Source: Blasia pusilla (Eukaryota > Marchantiophyta > Marchantiopsida > Blasiales). From it: DNA of 64,000 bases. Shown here piece by piece: positions 11,813 to 23,187 of this stretch (the first letter of the stretch is position 1; every line of letters starts with the position of its first letter). The position numbers and the translations under genes are program-made. The DNA is taken from positions 59,892,001 to 59,956,000 of the forward strand of contig CM114271.1 in the NCBI GenBank assembly GCA_050084515.1, written 5' to 3'. Under the pieces are notes generated by a model. The model saw only the letters and a list, made by a program, of their open reading frames with translations. It was not told the DNA's origin and did not search any database.

Positions 11813-12766
11813 TATGTAGAGGTTAGATCCAATTGATAATTCTCAGTCATTCTTATGGGCGATTTTGCCCCTCAATTGATTCATTCATTCTTACTCTGCA
11901 CACTGCTATTACGAGGCTTTAAGATTTTCTACCTACACAACAAATCCAATGTTATTGTTCCTCACTGGCAATTTCTTCTGAATGCCGCCCTCAAGGAAAT
12001 CTGCTCGAGGGAAAATCAGTCGATGTGAATAGAAGCCGCACTGAGGGAGAGCAAAACAATCCTCATTGTCTGAGACGAAGTCAGGGTCATCATTAGTTTC
12101 TGGTTATCGGATATGACATGGAGTCTTGGCAGCTCACTTGTGAAAACGCGGCTTGTGTGAGCTGAAACATTAATGACCTTAATCCTACTCCGCTGCAACA
12201 CTTGCGTTCTATCCGTAATCCTCCACGATTCCTTCCGTAGCACTTCCAGATACAGGATTGAGATTCTGCTGAATTTTGCATCTGGCCCAATTCTAGGTGC
12301 ATATCAACTCAAGTAGTAAGGCTCTGTCCATAACAGTATTCGTAAGAATGATAGTCAATTCGAGAAACATCCATCCATCCAGACCCATGAAGTCAACACA
12401 GCAAATGGCGTTCTGTAAGACAATATCACGGATTTCGTGTACTCTAATCCCAGTCATCCAAGACTGACGGACCAACTTCTTAATTGAGGCAAACACATCA
12501 GACATTTAGGATGAACCATTTAATGCAAAAAGCCAGTGGATGTACACAAGACTTCTGGGGTTTTTCCCCATGAATACATCAACATACACATCCTTGAGAG
12601 CTACCGGCATTGACGTATCAATAGATCCACCCATCTAATCTGCGTGACTGTCCTTTCTAATGGTAACAGGCATTTTACACTGGAGTAGACTTGTCCTTCA
12701 GCACAGAGCAGGAGTGAAAAAAATAAGGTTGTAGAACTGTGATAAAATGTCGTTAGGAAAGAGGGC
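11813..12766. other. Convergent 3' flanks of the GT61 and PsbP-domain genes
   Basis: This stretch lies between the stop of the GT61 gene (+) and the stop of the PsbP-domain gene (-). It should hold both 3' UTRs. No domain, repeat or RNA gene is visible. The open frames of 60-90 codons on the minus strand have no recognisable similarity. Confidence 0.45.
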
Positions 12767-15700
12767 TCAGGGAAGATAAAAGGAGGCTGCAACCTGGCGC
12801 AACCTACTTCCCACATCACCCCATTTTGATTCTGGAGCTGTGGCCCCCAGCACAAACACCTGTTTTCAGAGCCATGAGTCAATTTCCAGAAAAAAACTAC
12901 ATATCAATTGACAATCTCTCAACATGGAAAACTCTGAAATTAGTCTCCACAACACTACTTGAATACAAAAAATGCAAGTGTTATAAAACATAACCGATTC
13001 CCTTCTCTAGTCAATTGAATTTCCGAAAAATCTTAGGGAGACTGATTTTTTTATTCAGGTTTCAAAGAAAACACTCTTACCCTTCCACTTGCAACACCTG
13101 CTGAGAGGGCAACGTGCTTATCCTTTGCCAGAAACTCGTACAGATAGTAGGTTCTGATATGGGTTTGTTGCACATCATCCATTGGAAGCACTAATCAGTC
13201 CATGGCAAACTTTTGACCATCTTAACAAGACTCACTTCTCAAGGCCCATCAGAATAGTTTCGATTGCATTACTTCTCTCCCTAAATGCAGCAAGCAAGAC
13301 AAGGATTACCCTGCAAGAATCCCAAGAAGGGGATTTGATCTTATTCCAATGACTAGAATTCCAAGAATACACTACGCCTAAACTGACAAGATAGACATTG
13401 GATTTCTTCTCATATGCTGCAATTCTTTCCAAATAAGATAAGAAACCAGCAGGAAATTCTGGAGGATGTGAGACTCTATCCTACTATTTGATCTCTGTAG
13501 TTCGGAACTACATGCAAACTTAGAAGCAGATCACAAACCTTGGCACACGTGCTGCTTTTGAGTTGATTATTCGTGCAGAAACTAGCTTGGCTCCACCTAC
13601 AACACGTACCAAGAAACTGCTTAGCGATCAACTGCTACCATGTACGACACAGGAACCATAAGGGACACCAAATGCTCATGACAAACTGCGAACTAGATCA
13701 GTATAGCTACAAATGGGAAGGACCATATGCTACACTATCGTATGAAGTGGATTCATGGTGAACTTTAATCTCCCTTTAATCGCCCTAGTGGCCTTCAATT
13801 ATTTAATGATCTGACTACTTCCCTATTCCTATAGAGGAAATGTTGATGGGCATAATCCTACACTGCCATCACTCTTGATTGCCTTATCTGGTAAAGTCAG
13901 GTGAAAACACCCAAGATTCAACAAGTCTGTGGCCACATTCAGCTCATAGTTATTTATTGTTTGATTTTTTCAACCATGACAAAGGATAAGTTCCTGACAC
14001 TTTTCCTTACCAAAGGAAAGCAGACGAATGTCGAAACAATAACGACTCATGTGTAAGTACACAGGTACCTGGCACAAATGTTGGAGCAGCCTCTTTGATT
14101 GTCCCAAAATCAGAGATATCGTCGGTCTGCATGTCCCAGATTTCCAGATTAGAATGCTGACAAAGGTCCTACATCTTCACTCACTCCTCCCCCCTTTCTC
14201 TCTCACTACAAACTAGACCTGTCAAACTCCATGACAGTGTCTATGGTAACAACGTTCCAACAGGCACTACTTAATGAGTATGATCTCTCTATTAAAAATT
14301 TTTCTCTGCACCCATCCCACTCTACTACCGTCCGACCAGGGTGTGGGAACTGTGACAGGCACTACTTAACAAGTAAATTCTCTCTCTACAAAGATAGTGT
14401 TGTAAGAAGCTCCATGGTTGATACCTGGCAGCTCCACAACACTCTGTTGGTCAGCACTCACACTCAATGAGAGTTTCTCTCCCCTCCTATGGTGCTTTCT
14501 TTGCTGCTTCCTCCCTCTGCACCCATGCCAGTCTCTAGCCCTGTCCAAGCAGGGTTGGGCTATATGGTCGCAAATCTACGACAGGCACTACTTATCAGTG
14601 CAGTCTCTAAGTGTTGTAGAGGGTTTCTTGGTTGACACCTGAAAACTCTGCACAAACACTCTGTATCCGTAAGCACAGAGACTATGTGAGAGTCTCACTC
14701 TACATCTTCTTACATCTGACTGTATGTTTCACTTGCATTTTGAAACATAAGACCCTGTCAGCTCCTTTGTGACTCCTGGAGTATGATATCTACTTAATAG
14801 GGAATTAATCTCACGTACACATATGAAGAACCACACTTTAAATTTTCCTGGGGACAAGAATAAGGGGCTACATCGGGTGGATAAGCACACTAGCAGTTCC
14901 ATTCCCTTGTCTCCCCACAAATTTCCATCCAAAAACCCACTTCCATTGAATACACTTCAGGACCCTCATTCTCTTCCTCACAGAAGCATGTTATATGGAT
15001 CTCCCACAAGTAGCATGATTAATTTATTTCTTGACTCACAAGTAAGACCAACCAAACAGTCCCTACTCAAAGCTCCATCATCTTCGTATATTTGTGCAAG
15101 TGTGGTGCGGTAGATCACCCAAGAAGTGGACTGATGTTTAGTGAAACTTCTTAAATCCAGGTGATTGATTTAATAACCTGTCATTGTGTTGACAAACTAT
15201 TAACACAGGCAAAAAAGCCAAGAAAACAAGTATACTGACTGGAACCTAGAAATTTCTTCAGCTAAAATACCATGTAGATATCCTTGTGCAAAAATAATCT
15301 TTAAATTCTAGATTAACAGAACGAGTGTACCTGCAAGAAAGAGAGCTTCATCTGTGAAGCCTGTCTAACCACCACACTCAGCACCTCGTCTCTGCTCAGG
15401 AGGACACAAAAAATCAATAACAGAGAGACAATTTCAAATTCCACTCACACCAAACACACATAGGTGTGTGAAAAGCAGATTTAAGATAAAACATGTTCTT
15501 GTGCATCCCTCAGGAACATGTTGGTCTGATTGATGATTTAGTTTGATGCTACCGGGATCTTGTCGAATATTAAGTTCAATAAGGGATTCGAAGATTGTCA
15601 AGGCAAACGCAGGAGATGTGCACCTGTCTGGAGAAGCAAAACGAGCTGCAAAAGGACTATCTTTGGCCCGATCACCATAAAATGTGTTTGCTGAATCCTG

Positions 15701-17302
15701 CGTGATGAAACCGAAGTAGTGCCGACCTTATTCAGCACACGCAGAATCGTGCATTTCAATTTCTTGTCACGAATAAAACAAGCAGGGCCTCATAATCTGG
15801 TATTCACGAGAGCAAATCCAAATAACAATAGACTATCGGCCCAGATTAGCCAAAATTGATGCGCTTGGTAGGGGAATCAGACCATAGGGTTTCCTTACTT
15901 CATCAATAGGTTCCATGATGTCTTCATATCCAGGAGGAATTCTCAGAGCAAAGCCTTGGCCCCGATACCGATACCATGAATTAACATCTTCTGCTGTCTG
16001 CCCATTGTCAACATTTGCGTTTGAGTCTCTACTGGAAACTGTGTCTAAACTTCCCACATTTGAATCGTCCCCCAGATCAGGCATCTGAGACAGGCCATGT
16101 GCGTTGCCTGGTGGAAACAGTAGTAGTGCTAGAGCTGCACCTGAAAGCAAACATTCTCTTCTCCTATGCCTTACACATTGCTCCCCACTCTCACCAGAGA
16201 ATGCCTGAACCATCCACCCCGACCAAACACACAACAATGATTCCCGTTCCAACTTTTCCATACACAGAGTCTTGGATGTAAGAAGATCAACGGGACTTTC
16301 CTCTTACATAGCATCTCTCCCAAGCATAATAACGTGAGTACAATTCAGCACAAATCTTTTCATACCAAGTTCCCTGAAATAGCACAAAAAAATCAGTGAA
16401 TCTATGGGTCTTGTCTCTGATTTTCCACTTATAATTCTGCAACTTCTCGAGAATACTGGCAAATTCCTCATGCTGCTGAAATCTATTGCCACCGAACTCC
16501 TTGAAACAGTACCGAAAAACACTAATTCATAGGTCTTACGTATGACCTCCCAGTGATGCAGCATCCTATTTTCTTGCATGGAAAAGAACTAATAATTCTG
16601 CAGACATCTGATGGCACCAAGTTCCTTAAAACGATACACACGAATCAATCAATACCTAGACCAAGTTTTGATTGTAGAAACCTGCGCCGGACGTTCCAGT
16701 TATACACAGCATCTTCTCGCGCATAGTAACGTATGCATGATTCAGCCGAAATCTATCATTTCATAGTTCCTTGAAAACATTACCCAGAACATAACCGACA
16801 AGTCTTATCTCTGAATTTCCAGTTATGCGCAACTTCTCCTGCAATAACGAACTGATGATTCAGCTGGATCTTTTGCTACTGAATTCATTCAAGCAACTCC
16901 CAGAAACCACCCCATTCGACTCGTCTCTCTATGTCCACTTATATGGTAACGTGTGTACGATTGACCTGAGTGGTTCTGGCACCACATTTGTTGAAACAGC
17001 ATCCCAAATCCAATTAATGAATCCATGGGTCTCGTCCCGCAAACTGCATCTCGGTGTGCAGTTTCACGAAGCTGTAATTCAGAACCGGAAAGCGATCAAT
17101 TGGGAATCTGAAGACGCCAGCGAGAGCGCCATTTCCTGAAGCATACCTCTATCAGTCCACCGGTCCGCATTGCGCCGCGCTTGCACCGAAACCTCGGCAG
17201 ACGCGGGCCCGACGGGTCAGGCGCAGGCGGCCAAGCTCCAGCAGAAGAAGGGAAGCCCCTGGGCAGCAGACTTCTCGAAGGAGCCAGCCATCCCACGGCC
17301 AT
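12767..17302 (-). CDS. PsbP-domain thylakoid-lumen protein, 8 exons
   Basis: Exons by eye, 5' to 3': 17302-17147, 16204-15899, 15697-15624, 15391-15331, 14126-14069, 13596-13539, 13153-13081, 12859-12767. All junctions are GT-AG and phases match, giving about 292 aa. The N-terminus is basic and Ser/Pro-rich. It is followed by twin arginines and a hydrophobic stretch (RRRECLLSGAALALLLF) ending near GNAHG, the pattern of a Tat-type lumen targeting peptide. The mature part has the PsbP-family blocks WYRYRGQGFALRIPPGYEDI, TFYGDRAKDSPFAARFASPD, EVLSVVVRQASQMKLSFLQ, RTYYLYEF and GATAPESKW. PsbP-domain (PPD) proteins are lumenal relatives of the photosystem II extrinsic subunit; individual roles differ. 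The usual EPEDY motif reads EPIDE here. The start could alternatively be the in-frame ATG at 17344. Which PPD subfamily this is remains uncertain. Confidence 0.85.
14160..14715 (+). repeat. Clustered 3'-end fragments of a LINE family in a PsbP-gene intron
   Basis: CAGGCACTACTTA occurs at about 14263, 14356 and 14582, each followed by CTCTC-type sequence. It also occurs at 34904 after the LINE-like RT, and a shortened form (CAGGCACTA) at 32068. One unit (14410-14470) translates DTWQLHNTLLVST, resembling the last residues of the RT element (DTWKFCINTLFGQH). I read these as 5'-truncated copies of that element family, lying antisense to the host gene. Confidence 0.6.
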
Positions 17303-17642
17303 ATCCACAGCGCCTCTCAAACCCTCGCTTCCCGCCCACTTCACGTCAGCGCCACTTTTCTACGTCCCCGCTGCCCTCTCCGAGAAGCGCACACGCCGCC
17401 GCGCCCCACTCACGCTGTGCCGTCGGGAGTGCACGCTCCGCACGAGAAATCCGGCTCCGATTTCATCGAGAAATCCTCGACCTCCATCGCTAAAACCCTC
17501 TCTTTCTTTCTCCCTCTCTCTCACTCCCTCACTCTCTCTCTCTCTCGCTCGCTCGCTCACTCACTGGACTGCTGACTTGACTCACTGTATCGCGAGGGGA
17601 TAGATCGCGAAGAAGATAACGTAACGTGGGAGGCGACCGCCC
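17303..17642. promoter_or_regulatory. Putative bidirectional promoter
   Basis: About 340 GC-rich bases separate the PsbP-domain start codon (-) from a divergent first exon (+, 17643). The stretch contains a CT-rich tract (17502-17556) and many CpG dinucleotides. No TATA box is obvious. A shared core promoter is inferred from the head-to-head layout only. Confidence 0.4.
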
Positions 17643-17744
17643 ATGGCCGGTGACGCACCCGCCTTAGCCGGGCGGGACGAATGCATCTCCGGTCAGGACG
17701 GGAAGGACAGTTTTCGGAGGGCCATTGACGATCGCTTTCGGGAG
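17643..17744 (+). CDS. Orphan first exon, product unknown
   Basis: An ATG in a favourable context (CCCATGGCC) opens 34 codons (starts MAGDAPALAGRDE, ends DDRFRE). They run in phase 0 up to a strong donor, GAG/GTACGT at 17745. The GC-rich coding look matches a plant first exon, divergent from the PsbP-domain gene. No downstream exon was found. AT-rich DNA and LTR relics follow, and then the 10.75-kb retrotransposon inserts about 1.1 kb downstream. Either the second exon lies beyond the element or the gene has been broken. I do not recognise the protein. Confidence 0.35.
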
Positions 17745-17749
17745 GTACG

Positions 17750-18858
17750 TTACAAAAGGTGTGAACTAAATAGACGGGGAGGGGACATCTACCCATAAAA
17801 AAAACATGGACATGAAGTAAGATGTCCATGCCTTTGAGAAGTTATGATCTAACCTGAAAACTTTCATAACAAAGATGATTATGATCATTCTTGAAGTTTG
17901 GTGGTTACAATGAAATAATTTTTGAATCTTTTAACACTCAATCTTTACTAGTCTCCTCCTCTCTTATTTTAAGATGAAATAGTATTTCATGTGCGTCTAA
18001 ACTTTTTCTTAAAGATGAGTAATCCATGTATTTAATGCAAATCCTATCGAAAAATAAAAGATCGAATGGTGAAGGTCAACTTTCTCATTGAGTGTTCACA
18101 ACCACCTATGATCAAAATGTATGTAGAATGAATGAATCCTTTGGAATGTCACATCTATTTTAGCATATCGATCAATATCTATAGGATGCCTTCGAGGAGA
18201 TTGGATGACAGTCTCAAAAGGTCAAGGATGACTTGCTTAAGTTTGGTCACATGTGTTGATGTCATGATTCAGTACAATATCGTGTGTTTATGTGTGTAGG
18301 GATGGTGACAACGATGTATGTTATGTAACGATATACATGCGCAATATGATATGTTTAACTTCCTTAAAGTGTGATGATAGTGAGAACCACTATATCCTCT
18401 AAAACAACAAGAGTGGTTTGTTCACCATGGGAAGGAGACTATCATGGTAATACTTGTAAATGTTCTTTCCTTGATTCTTGGGCATCCTCAAACGCCACTT
18501 TTCCGTTGAGAAAAATCCATAATCTGATAGACACCTTCAAGTCTTGGATTTGTCTCCGTTTAGAGCTCAAATTCTCATTTTGGGTCCGGGGTTCATAAGC
18601 AAAGAATTACTTTCTTTATATCCTACTAGATTATGAACTAGTATTATACAACAAAAGGAACTGAAAAAAAAAAATCAAAACACATTAACTCCCACATAAA
18701 TTCATTTCATACCCTCCTTTTATGTAATTATAACCAAAAGAAATACAACATATCATCCTTATAGAGATCCTTGTAAAAATTTAGGAACATAAAACACTAT
18801 AATGTAAGTTTAGTGTATAATTCATCATGAATTATGAAAATGGACCCCCAATTTAAAC
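17750..18858. other. AT-rich stretch with a degraded LTR fragment
   Basis: No gene is seen. At about 18182-18345 there is a decayed LTR end (GGTCAAGGATGACTTG ... GACAACGATGTATGTTATG ... ACATGCGC). It is related to the LTR ends at 2891-3608 and 28873-29612. The rest is unassigned. Confidence 0.45.
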
Positions 18859-18862
18859 AATC
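18859..18862 (+). repeat. Target site duplication, left (AATC)
   Basis: AATC directly precedes the TGTCACATC start of the element and recurs directly after its CGACA end at 29613-29616. The solo LTR at 24273 also has a 4-bp duplication, which supports 4 bp as the integration footprint of this family. Confidence 0.8.
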
Positions 18863-19800
18863 TGTCACATCTGAGTCGCCGATAGGCCGAGATCTATCAT
18901 GGATAGGGCGTAGAAGCCAGTGGACTACCTTGAGTGTAACTTTGTCCCACGGTGTCGGATGAGGTTGAGGATAGGTCCATTGTGTCAGGAACGTTGTTTC
19001 TAGTAACCTCCATGTTGAGGTCTTTTACAACCGGGTGACTTGTTGACCAGGTCACCACCCTGGTAACTGTCTTGTTGAGTTACCAAGGGGAGGGCTATTT
19101 TTAGGGGAAGAGCCTTTTGGCTCTTCCCAACCCTATATAAGAGAGGAAGGTAGCTTTCCTAAGCCATCTTTCTCATGTTGGGCCGTTGGAGCACCTCTCT
19201 TGTATGTGTGTGAGATAGGACTAGGGTGCTAGCGTCCGGATTCCTTGATAGCACAGGGTGGACGAGGCTCGATATGCCGATATAGATTGAGGAGTGGAGT
19301 TTTAGGCCGGGTGTGTCGTTTTTACTACTCTTTATTTTTACATGAGAAAGATGTCAGGGGGCTGGTGGGAATTCGTTGTTTGCAGGTAGGCAAGCGAGTT
19401 TCCTTGGTCGGGAGCCCCTGAAGACACGTGTGTTGCGGGTGTTTGTCATTTTTTTGTTTGGAAGGTCGTGGGCGGAAGCGCTGTCCATTTTCCTCAGATT
19501 TTGTTGGTGCAGGTTGACAAGGGACAACAATAGAGTGGGGGTTACGCAAGAGCGTTCGGGTGCAACGCAGAGTGTTGGAGCGTCGAGAGAACGGCGCATA
19601 GCTGGAGTGTAGAGAGGAAACGTTGAGAGTTTGTAGCCGCCAAGGCTAGGGTTGCAAGGACGGCTAGGGCTACGCGCGGCTAGGTTTAGGGCGCAGAGGC
19701 AGAGGAGGCGGACAGGGTGCAGAGCGCGGAGGCGGATAGGGTGCGAGACGCACCTCCTTTCCCGCACTTTTGGGAGGCCGTAAGGACCCCCGCATTTACT
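18863..19800 (+). repeat. 5' LTR (right boundary uncertain)
   Basis: From 18863 to about 19500 the sequence matches the antisense solo LTR at 24273-25326 closely, including TTTTTACTACTCTTTATTTTTACATGAG. From about 19500 to 19800 it is still similar in style (GGCTAGGG, CCCGCATTTA) but diverged. The ~135-bp LTR tail ending GCGCACGACA, seen in the 3' LTR and the solo LTR, was not found here. The end of the 5' LTR is therefore not fixed; it may have been lost or rearranged. Confidence 0.6.
19105..19140 (+). promoter_or_regulatory. LTR hairpin and TATA box
   Basis: A perfect 10-bp inverted repeat, GGGAAGAGCC-TTTT-GGCTCTTCCC (19105-19128), sits six bases before TATATAA (19134-19140). The 3' LTR has the same pair at about 29255-29290, and the solo LTR has it on the minus strand. 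This is likely the retrotransposon core promoter. Confidence 0.6.
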
Positions 19801-20797
19801 TCCCTTCCCCGCAGTTGGGAGGCGCGCAAGATAGGTTGCACCCCCCTCTCATCCCGTATTTATTGCTCTTTTGGACGTGGTTGCGTGGGTGCGCATGGGC
19901 ATCGTGGTAGAGGCAGGGCATACGTGGTTGAGAGTCCAGATGTGGTCGGGATCATGTTCACGTGGTCGGATAGGGTGTACGTGGTAGGAGTGGAGCCCGA
20001 CCAGGGTGAGTCAGGTTACATGCCGCGTGTGGGAATGGACGGAGAGGTTTGCGCCACATGATGTTTTTGGGCGCGACAAGGCGTTGCGAGAGTTGACGAT
20101 GAAGGGGTAGTGAGCATGATGCCGACGGGTTGTCCGCATCTGTTGACGGGAGGATCGACGTGTTGGTCGAGGAGAGTGTTGTGTTGCAAAGGTTGCCGTG
20201 TCACGTGGGGGAGTGCATGTTGATGGTGCAGAAGGTTGGAGGGCGTGATCAAATTACCCATTTGAGTCCCTTTTCCCGCACTTGTCGTGTGTGATTGAGA
20301 GTGATGGGTATCGGGTAGTAGCTGGTGCTAGGTGGGTGCAGTGATGGTGATGAGTGTAGATTTTGTTCATGTGTAGCATGTTGGTGGATATACGGCGGTT
20401 GCCGCGTAGGGGTCGCATGTATGAACCGAGAGTGTGGCTAGGTTAGGTAAGTCAATTGGGAGGCTCATGGTGAGCCCGAGTGTTGAGTGTGCGTGAGGCC
20501 GGGTATGTCATCACGGGATTGATGTTAGCATAGGTGAGCTAGTAAGGAGTGTGGGAGACTCTCGGTGAGTCTAAGTGCTTGAGCGGGTGAGACAAGGTTT
20601 GTCATCATGGCGTTCTTCCAGGGTTCGGAAGAACGGGGTAGTGCTTGCAGTGGTAGTGGTGTGACACAGAGTGGAGTGAGATGTTGAGGGATTACCAGTG
20701 AGGAGCTACCTCAACATCCATCCGTGGCTGGATCGTCATCACTAGACATGGGTCTAGTGACGAGATCGCAGAGGGAGGCTGTATTACTTGGCAGGAG
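19801..20797 (+). other. Untranslated leader of the retrotransposon
   Basis: This is GC-rich sequence between the 5' LTR and the first in-frame gag methionine. Open gag-frame sequence extends somewhat upstream of 20798, so the true Gag start may lie within it. I could not identify a primer-binding site with confidence. Confidence 0.4.
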
Positions 20798-22235
20798 ATG
20801 GACGACATGGGCCATCGGGGCATGCGTCGTTTCTCGGGTGCAGTGGGCACCATTGACTTAGGTGATTGTATCCAAGAGTTCGACACGTGCTGCGACTTCT
20901 AGGAGATACGGACCCCGACACGGTTCAACCCTTTCATGGCATGGAAGGGGTTGTTCCAACACTTGGAGGGTCCTCCGATGGATGACTACATGGAGTTTCG
21001 ATCACTATATTCAGTAGAGATCGATGCTTGGAGGATGTATTGGGCTCCAGGGTATGTGTCCACTAGTGGTCGTGAGGCATATGATGGGATTGTGAGAGGA
21101 GAGAGACCCACACCATCAGCCCGACAACTAGATGGAGAGGAGGGCAGTGAGACAGGCGATGTGGCAGAGATCTCTGGTGGTAGAGGGCCACCGAGCTTCA
21201 GCCCCACAATGGAGTTCTTCCGACAGTTGGGGAAGAGCTACCAGGGCGTACGCACCGATAAGCTGAAGAGTCTACACGATTTTCAGCGATGATCTGGTGA
21301 GAGTCTGAGAGAGGCATTCACACGCATGAGGAGGCTGATCATTGTTACGTATGGAGTGACTGAGGTGCAATCAGTCCAGTATTGGTACGGGGTTCTGGAC
21401 CGAGAACTACGGAGGAGAGTCCGAGATGCGGTGTTGATTCACACAGCGAAGCCCACATTGAAGGTGGTCTTTGAGTTTTCTGAGCGTATTGAGCCCAACA
21501 TGAGTGAGGAGTAGGTAGTGACCGCTGGATTTTCTCGAGAGTCGATGGGTCCACGAGCGGCGGTGATCCCACAAGTGTGCAAATGAGCACACCGGTGCCA
21601 TGGGAGGCGGGAGTGGGCAGAGCAGAGAGCAGGACGGGTACCGTGAGCCTATGAGGCAACGACCAGTACCTACATATGTTGCCCAACAGGGATCAATGTG
21701 GTCTTGTTGGACGTGTGGAGGGGCCCATAGGCAGAGAGACTGCCCACAGCATGGGAGAGGACCACAAGCGCCTCCGATTGCTCAGGAGCCACAGAGGATG
21801 GCCCCACCACAGCACTAGTGTGACTATTGCCACAGATATGGTCACACTAGGGATAGATGTTTTGACCTTTGCCGAGAGGCACGTCCAAAGGTAGGCCGAG
21901 GCCATGGGGGCGATCATCCTGGAGGAGGTTGGGGAGTCCTTCCTAGACGTGGTGGTAGAGGACCACCACCAGCCAGAGGAGATGGAGTAGGAGCACCAAA
22001 GCCGACACTTCTCTCACGCATCGATCAGTTGGAGCAGAGGATTGCTGCCATGACGATGATGCAGCTTAGGGAAAGCACGGATCTGCGAGCAGCTAGTGTG
22101 ACTCCAGCTTCTACATCTTACCCTGACCCGGGTGAGGATCTCGCCAGTATGGAGTTTATGTGTAGTGCAGCCCAGGTTGAGGCAGCTGTAGTGGTGACTC
22201 GGGGTGCTGCGAGAGGCACTGAGAGGTGGAGTTGA
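20798..22235 (+). pseudogene. Gag region with two CCHC zinc knuckles (copy 2)
   Basis: The gag frame is readable in pieces. 20798-21514 carries the retrotransposon-gag region (RFNPFMAWKGLFQHLEGPP, then FFRQLGKSYQGVRTDKLK), with internal stops at 20910 (TAG) and 21290 (TGA). After a frameshift near 21585 it continues at 21600-22235. This part has the knuckle CWTCGGAHRQRDC, a TAG at 21816, and then the canonical CX2CX4HX4C knuckle CDYCHRYGHTRDRC. A Gly/Arg-rich linker follows. The last 32 bases overlap the protease frame because of an extra ~19-nt segment that copy 1 lacks, so the overlap is a mutation rather than a programmed frameshift. Confidence 0.75.
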
Positions 22236-23163
22236 GATAGACCCACCAAAGGGGACCAATGGGCGGCAGGCCAGGATTCCACAGTCATTCACATTGTCGG
22301 AGGCACCACACACACCATCGATGGTGCCTCGACGACCAGTGGTGCCTACAACTCAGGAACCTACGTCGACATCACGAGGAGTTGGAGTGACAACTCCTAT
22401 GCCGGCTCGAGTGGAGTCAATGTCGACCATAGTGTTGGAGGTGGCCACCAAAGTGAGTCAGACTCCACTATTTTCCGCCATAGAGTTGGCGACGTTGGGA
22501 GTTGGACCAGCTGAGGTGTTCCAGTTGGCCGCCACGTTGTGTGAGCTTGGAGAGATGATTGCTTCTTGTTTAGAGGTAGTTGAGGAGGTGGTGGACTTGC
22601 CCTCAGAGTCGGTGCTCGGGACATTCCCCATAGAGTCATGGCATGCGGCGGTGGCGAAGTTGGTAGATATGCCAGCTCGACCGGCCATAGAGCGACCAGT
22701 GGTGACACCTGGAGTAGTGTTACTGGATAACCGAGCTGGAGCATTTCGCTTGGTTAGTCCGACGGGGAAAGTATACCACCTGCAGCGCGTCCTACTTGAT
22801 TCGGGAGCACAACCCTTGATGTTAGGGAAGGCGTCGTGTTTAGCGTTGGGGTTACGAAAGGCTGACATTGAGCCTTGTTCCTTCCAAATACAAACCTCGA
22901 TTGGGGGCGTGTCACCCACGCAGTATATAACTCGACAGGAGATAGTTGTCAGAGTCCAGCCAGAGCATGCGACGGATAGTGCTATGGTGCGCACACGTGC
23001 AATTACGACACCAGTTGAGTCGTACGATGTGTTGGTGGGGAGTACAGTGTTATATCCCCTAGGATTCATCCTGGACTTTTGGGAGGAGACCATTGCTTAT
23101 CGGCCAGGGTGGCGGTTAGGTGACAGCCGAATGAGTCAGTTACCCATGCAATTTGCGGGATGA
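22204..23163 (+). pseudogene. Retroviral-type aspartic protease region (copy 2)
   Basis: This is a 319-codon open frame. The active-site motif LLDSGAQPLML is followed by the flap and core strands (SFQIQTSIGG, ESYDVLVGSTVLYPLGF), as in retropepsins of Ty3/gypsy elements, here with DSG in place of DTG. The N-terminal ~190 residues are a low-complexity linker. The frame closes with TGA at 23161-23163. Reading continues in the same frame straight into the methyltransferase region, so the stop is a nonsense mutation (CGA to TGA would explain it). Confidence 0.8.
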
Positions 23164-23187
23164 GGTGGTCGATCACGAGACGAGTCT

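Noticed and set aside
22204-22235. Programmed ribosomal frameshift between gag and protease
   Set aside because: Copy 1 reads through the same linker in one frame; copy 2 has an extra segment of about 19 nt, so the overlap is a mutation.
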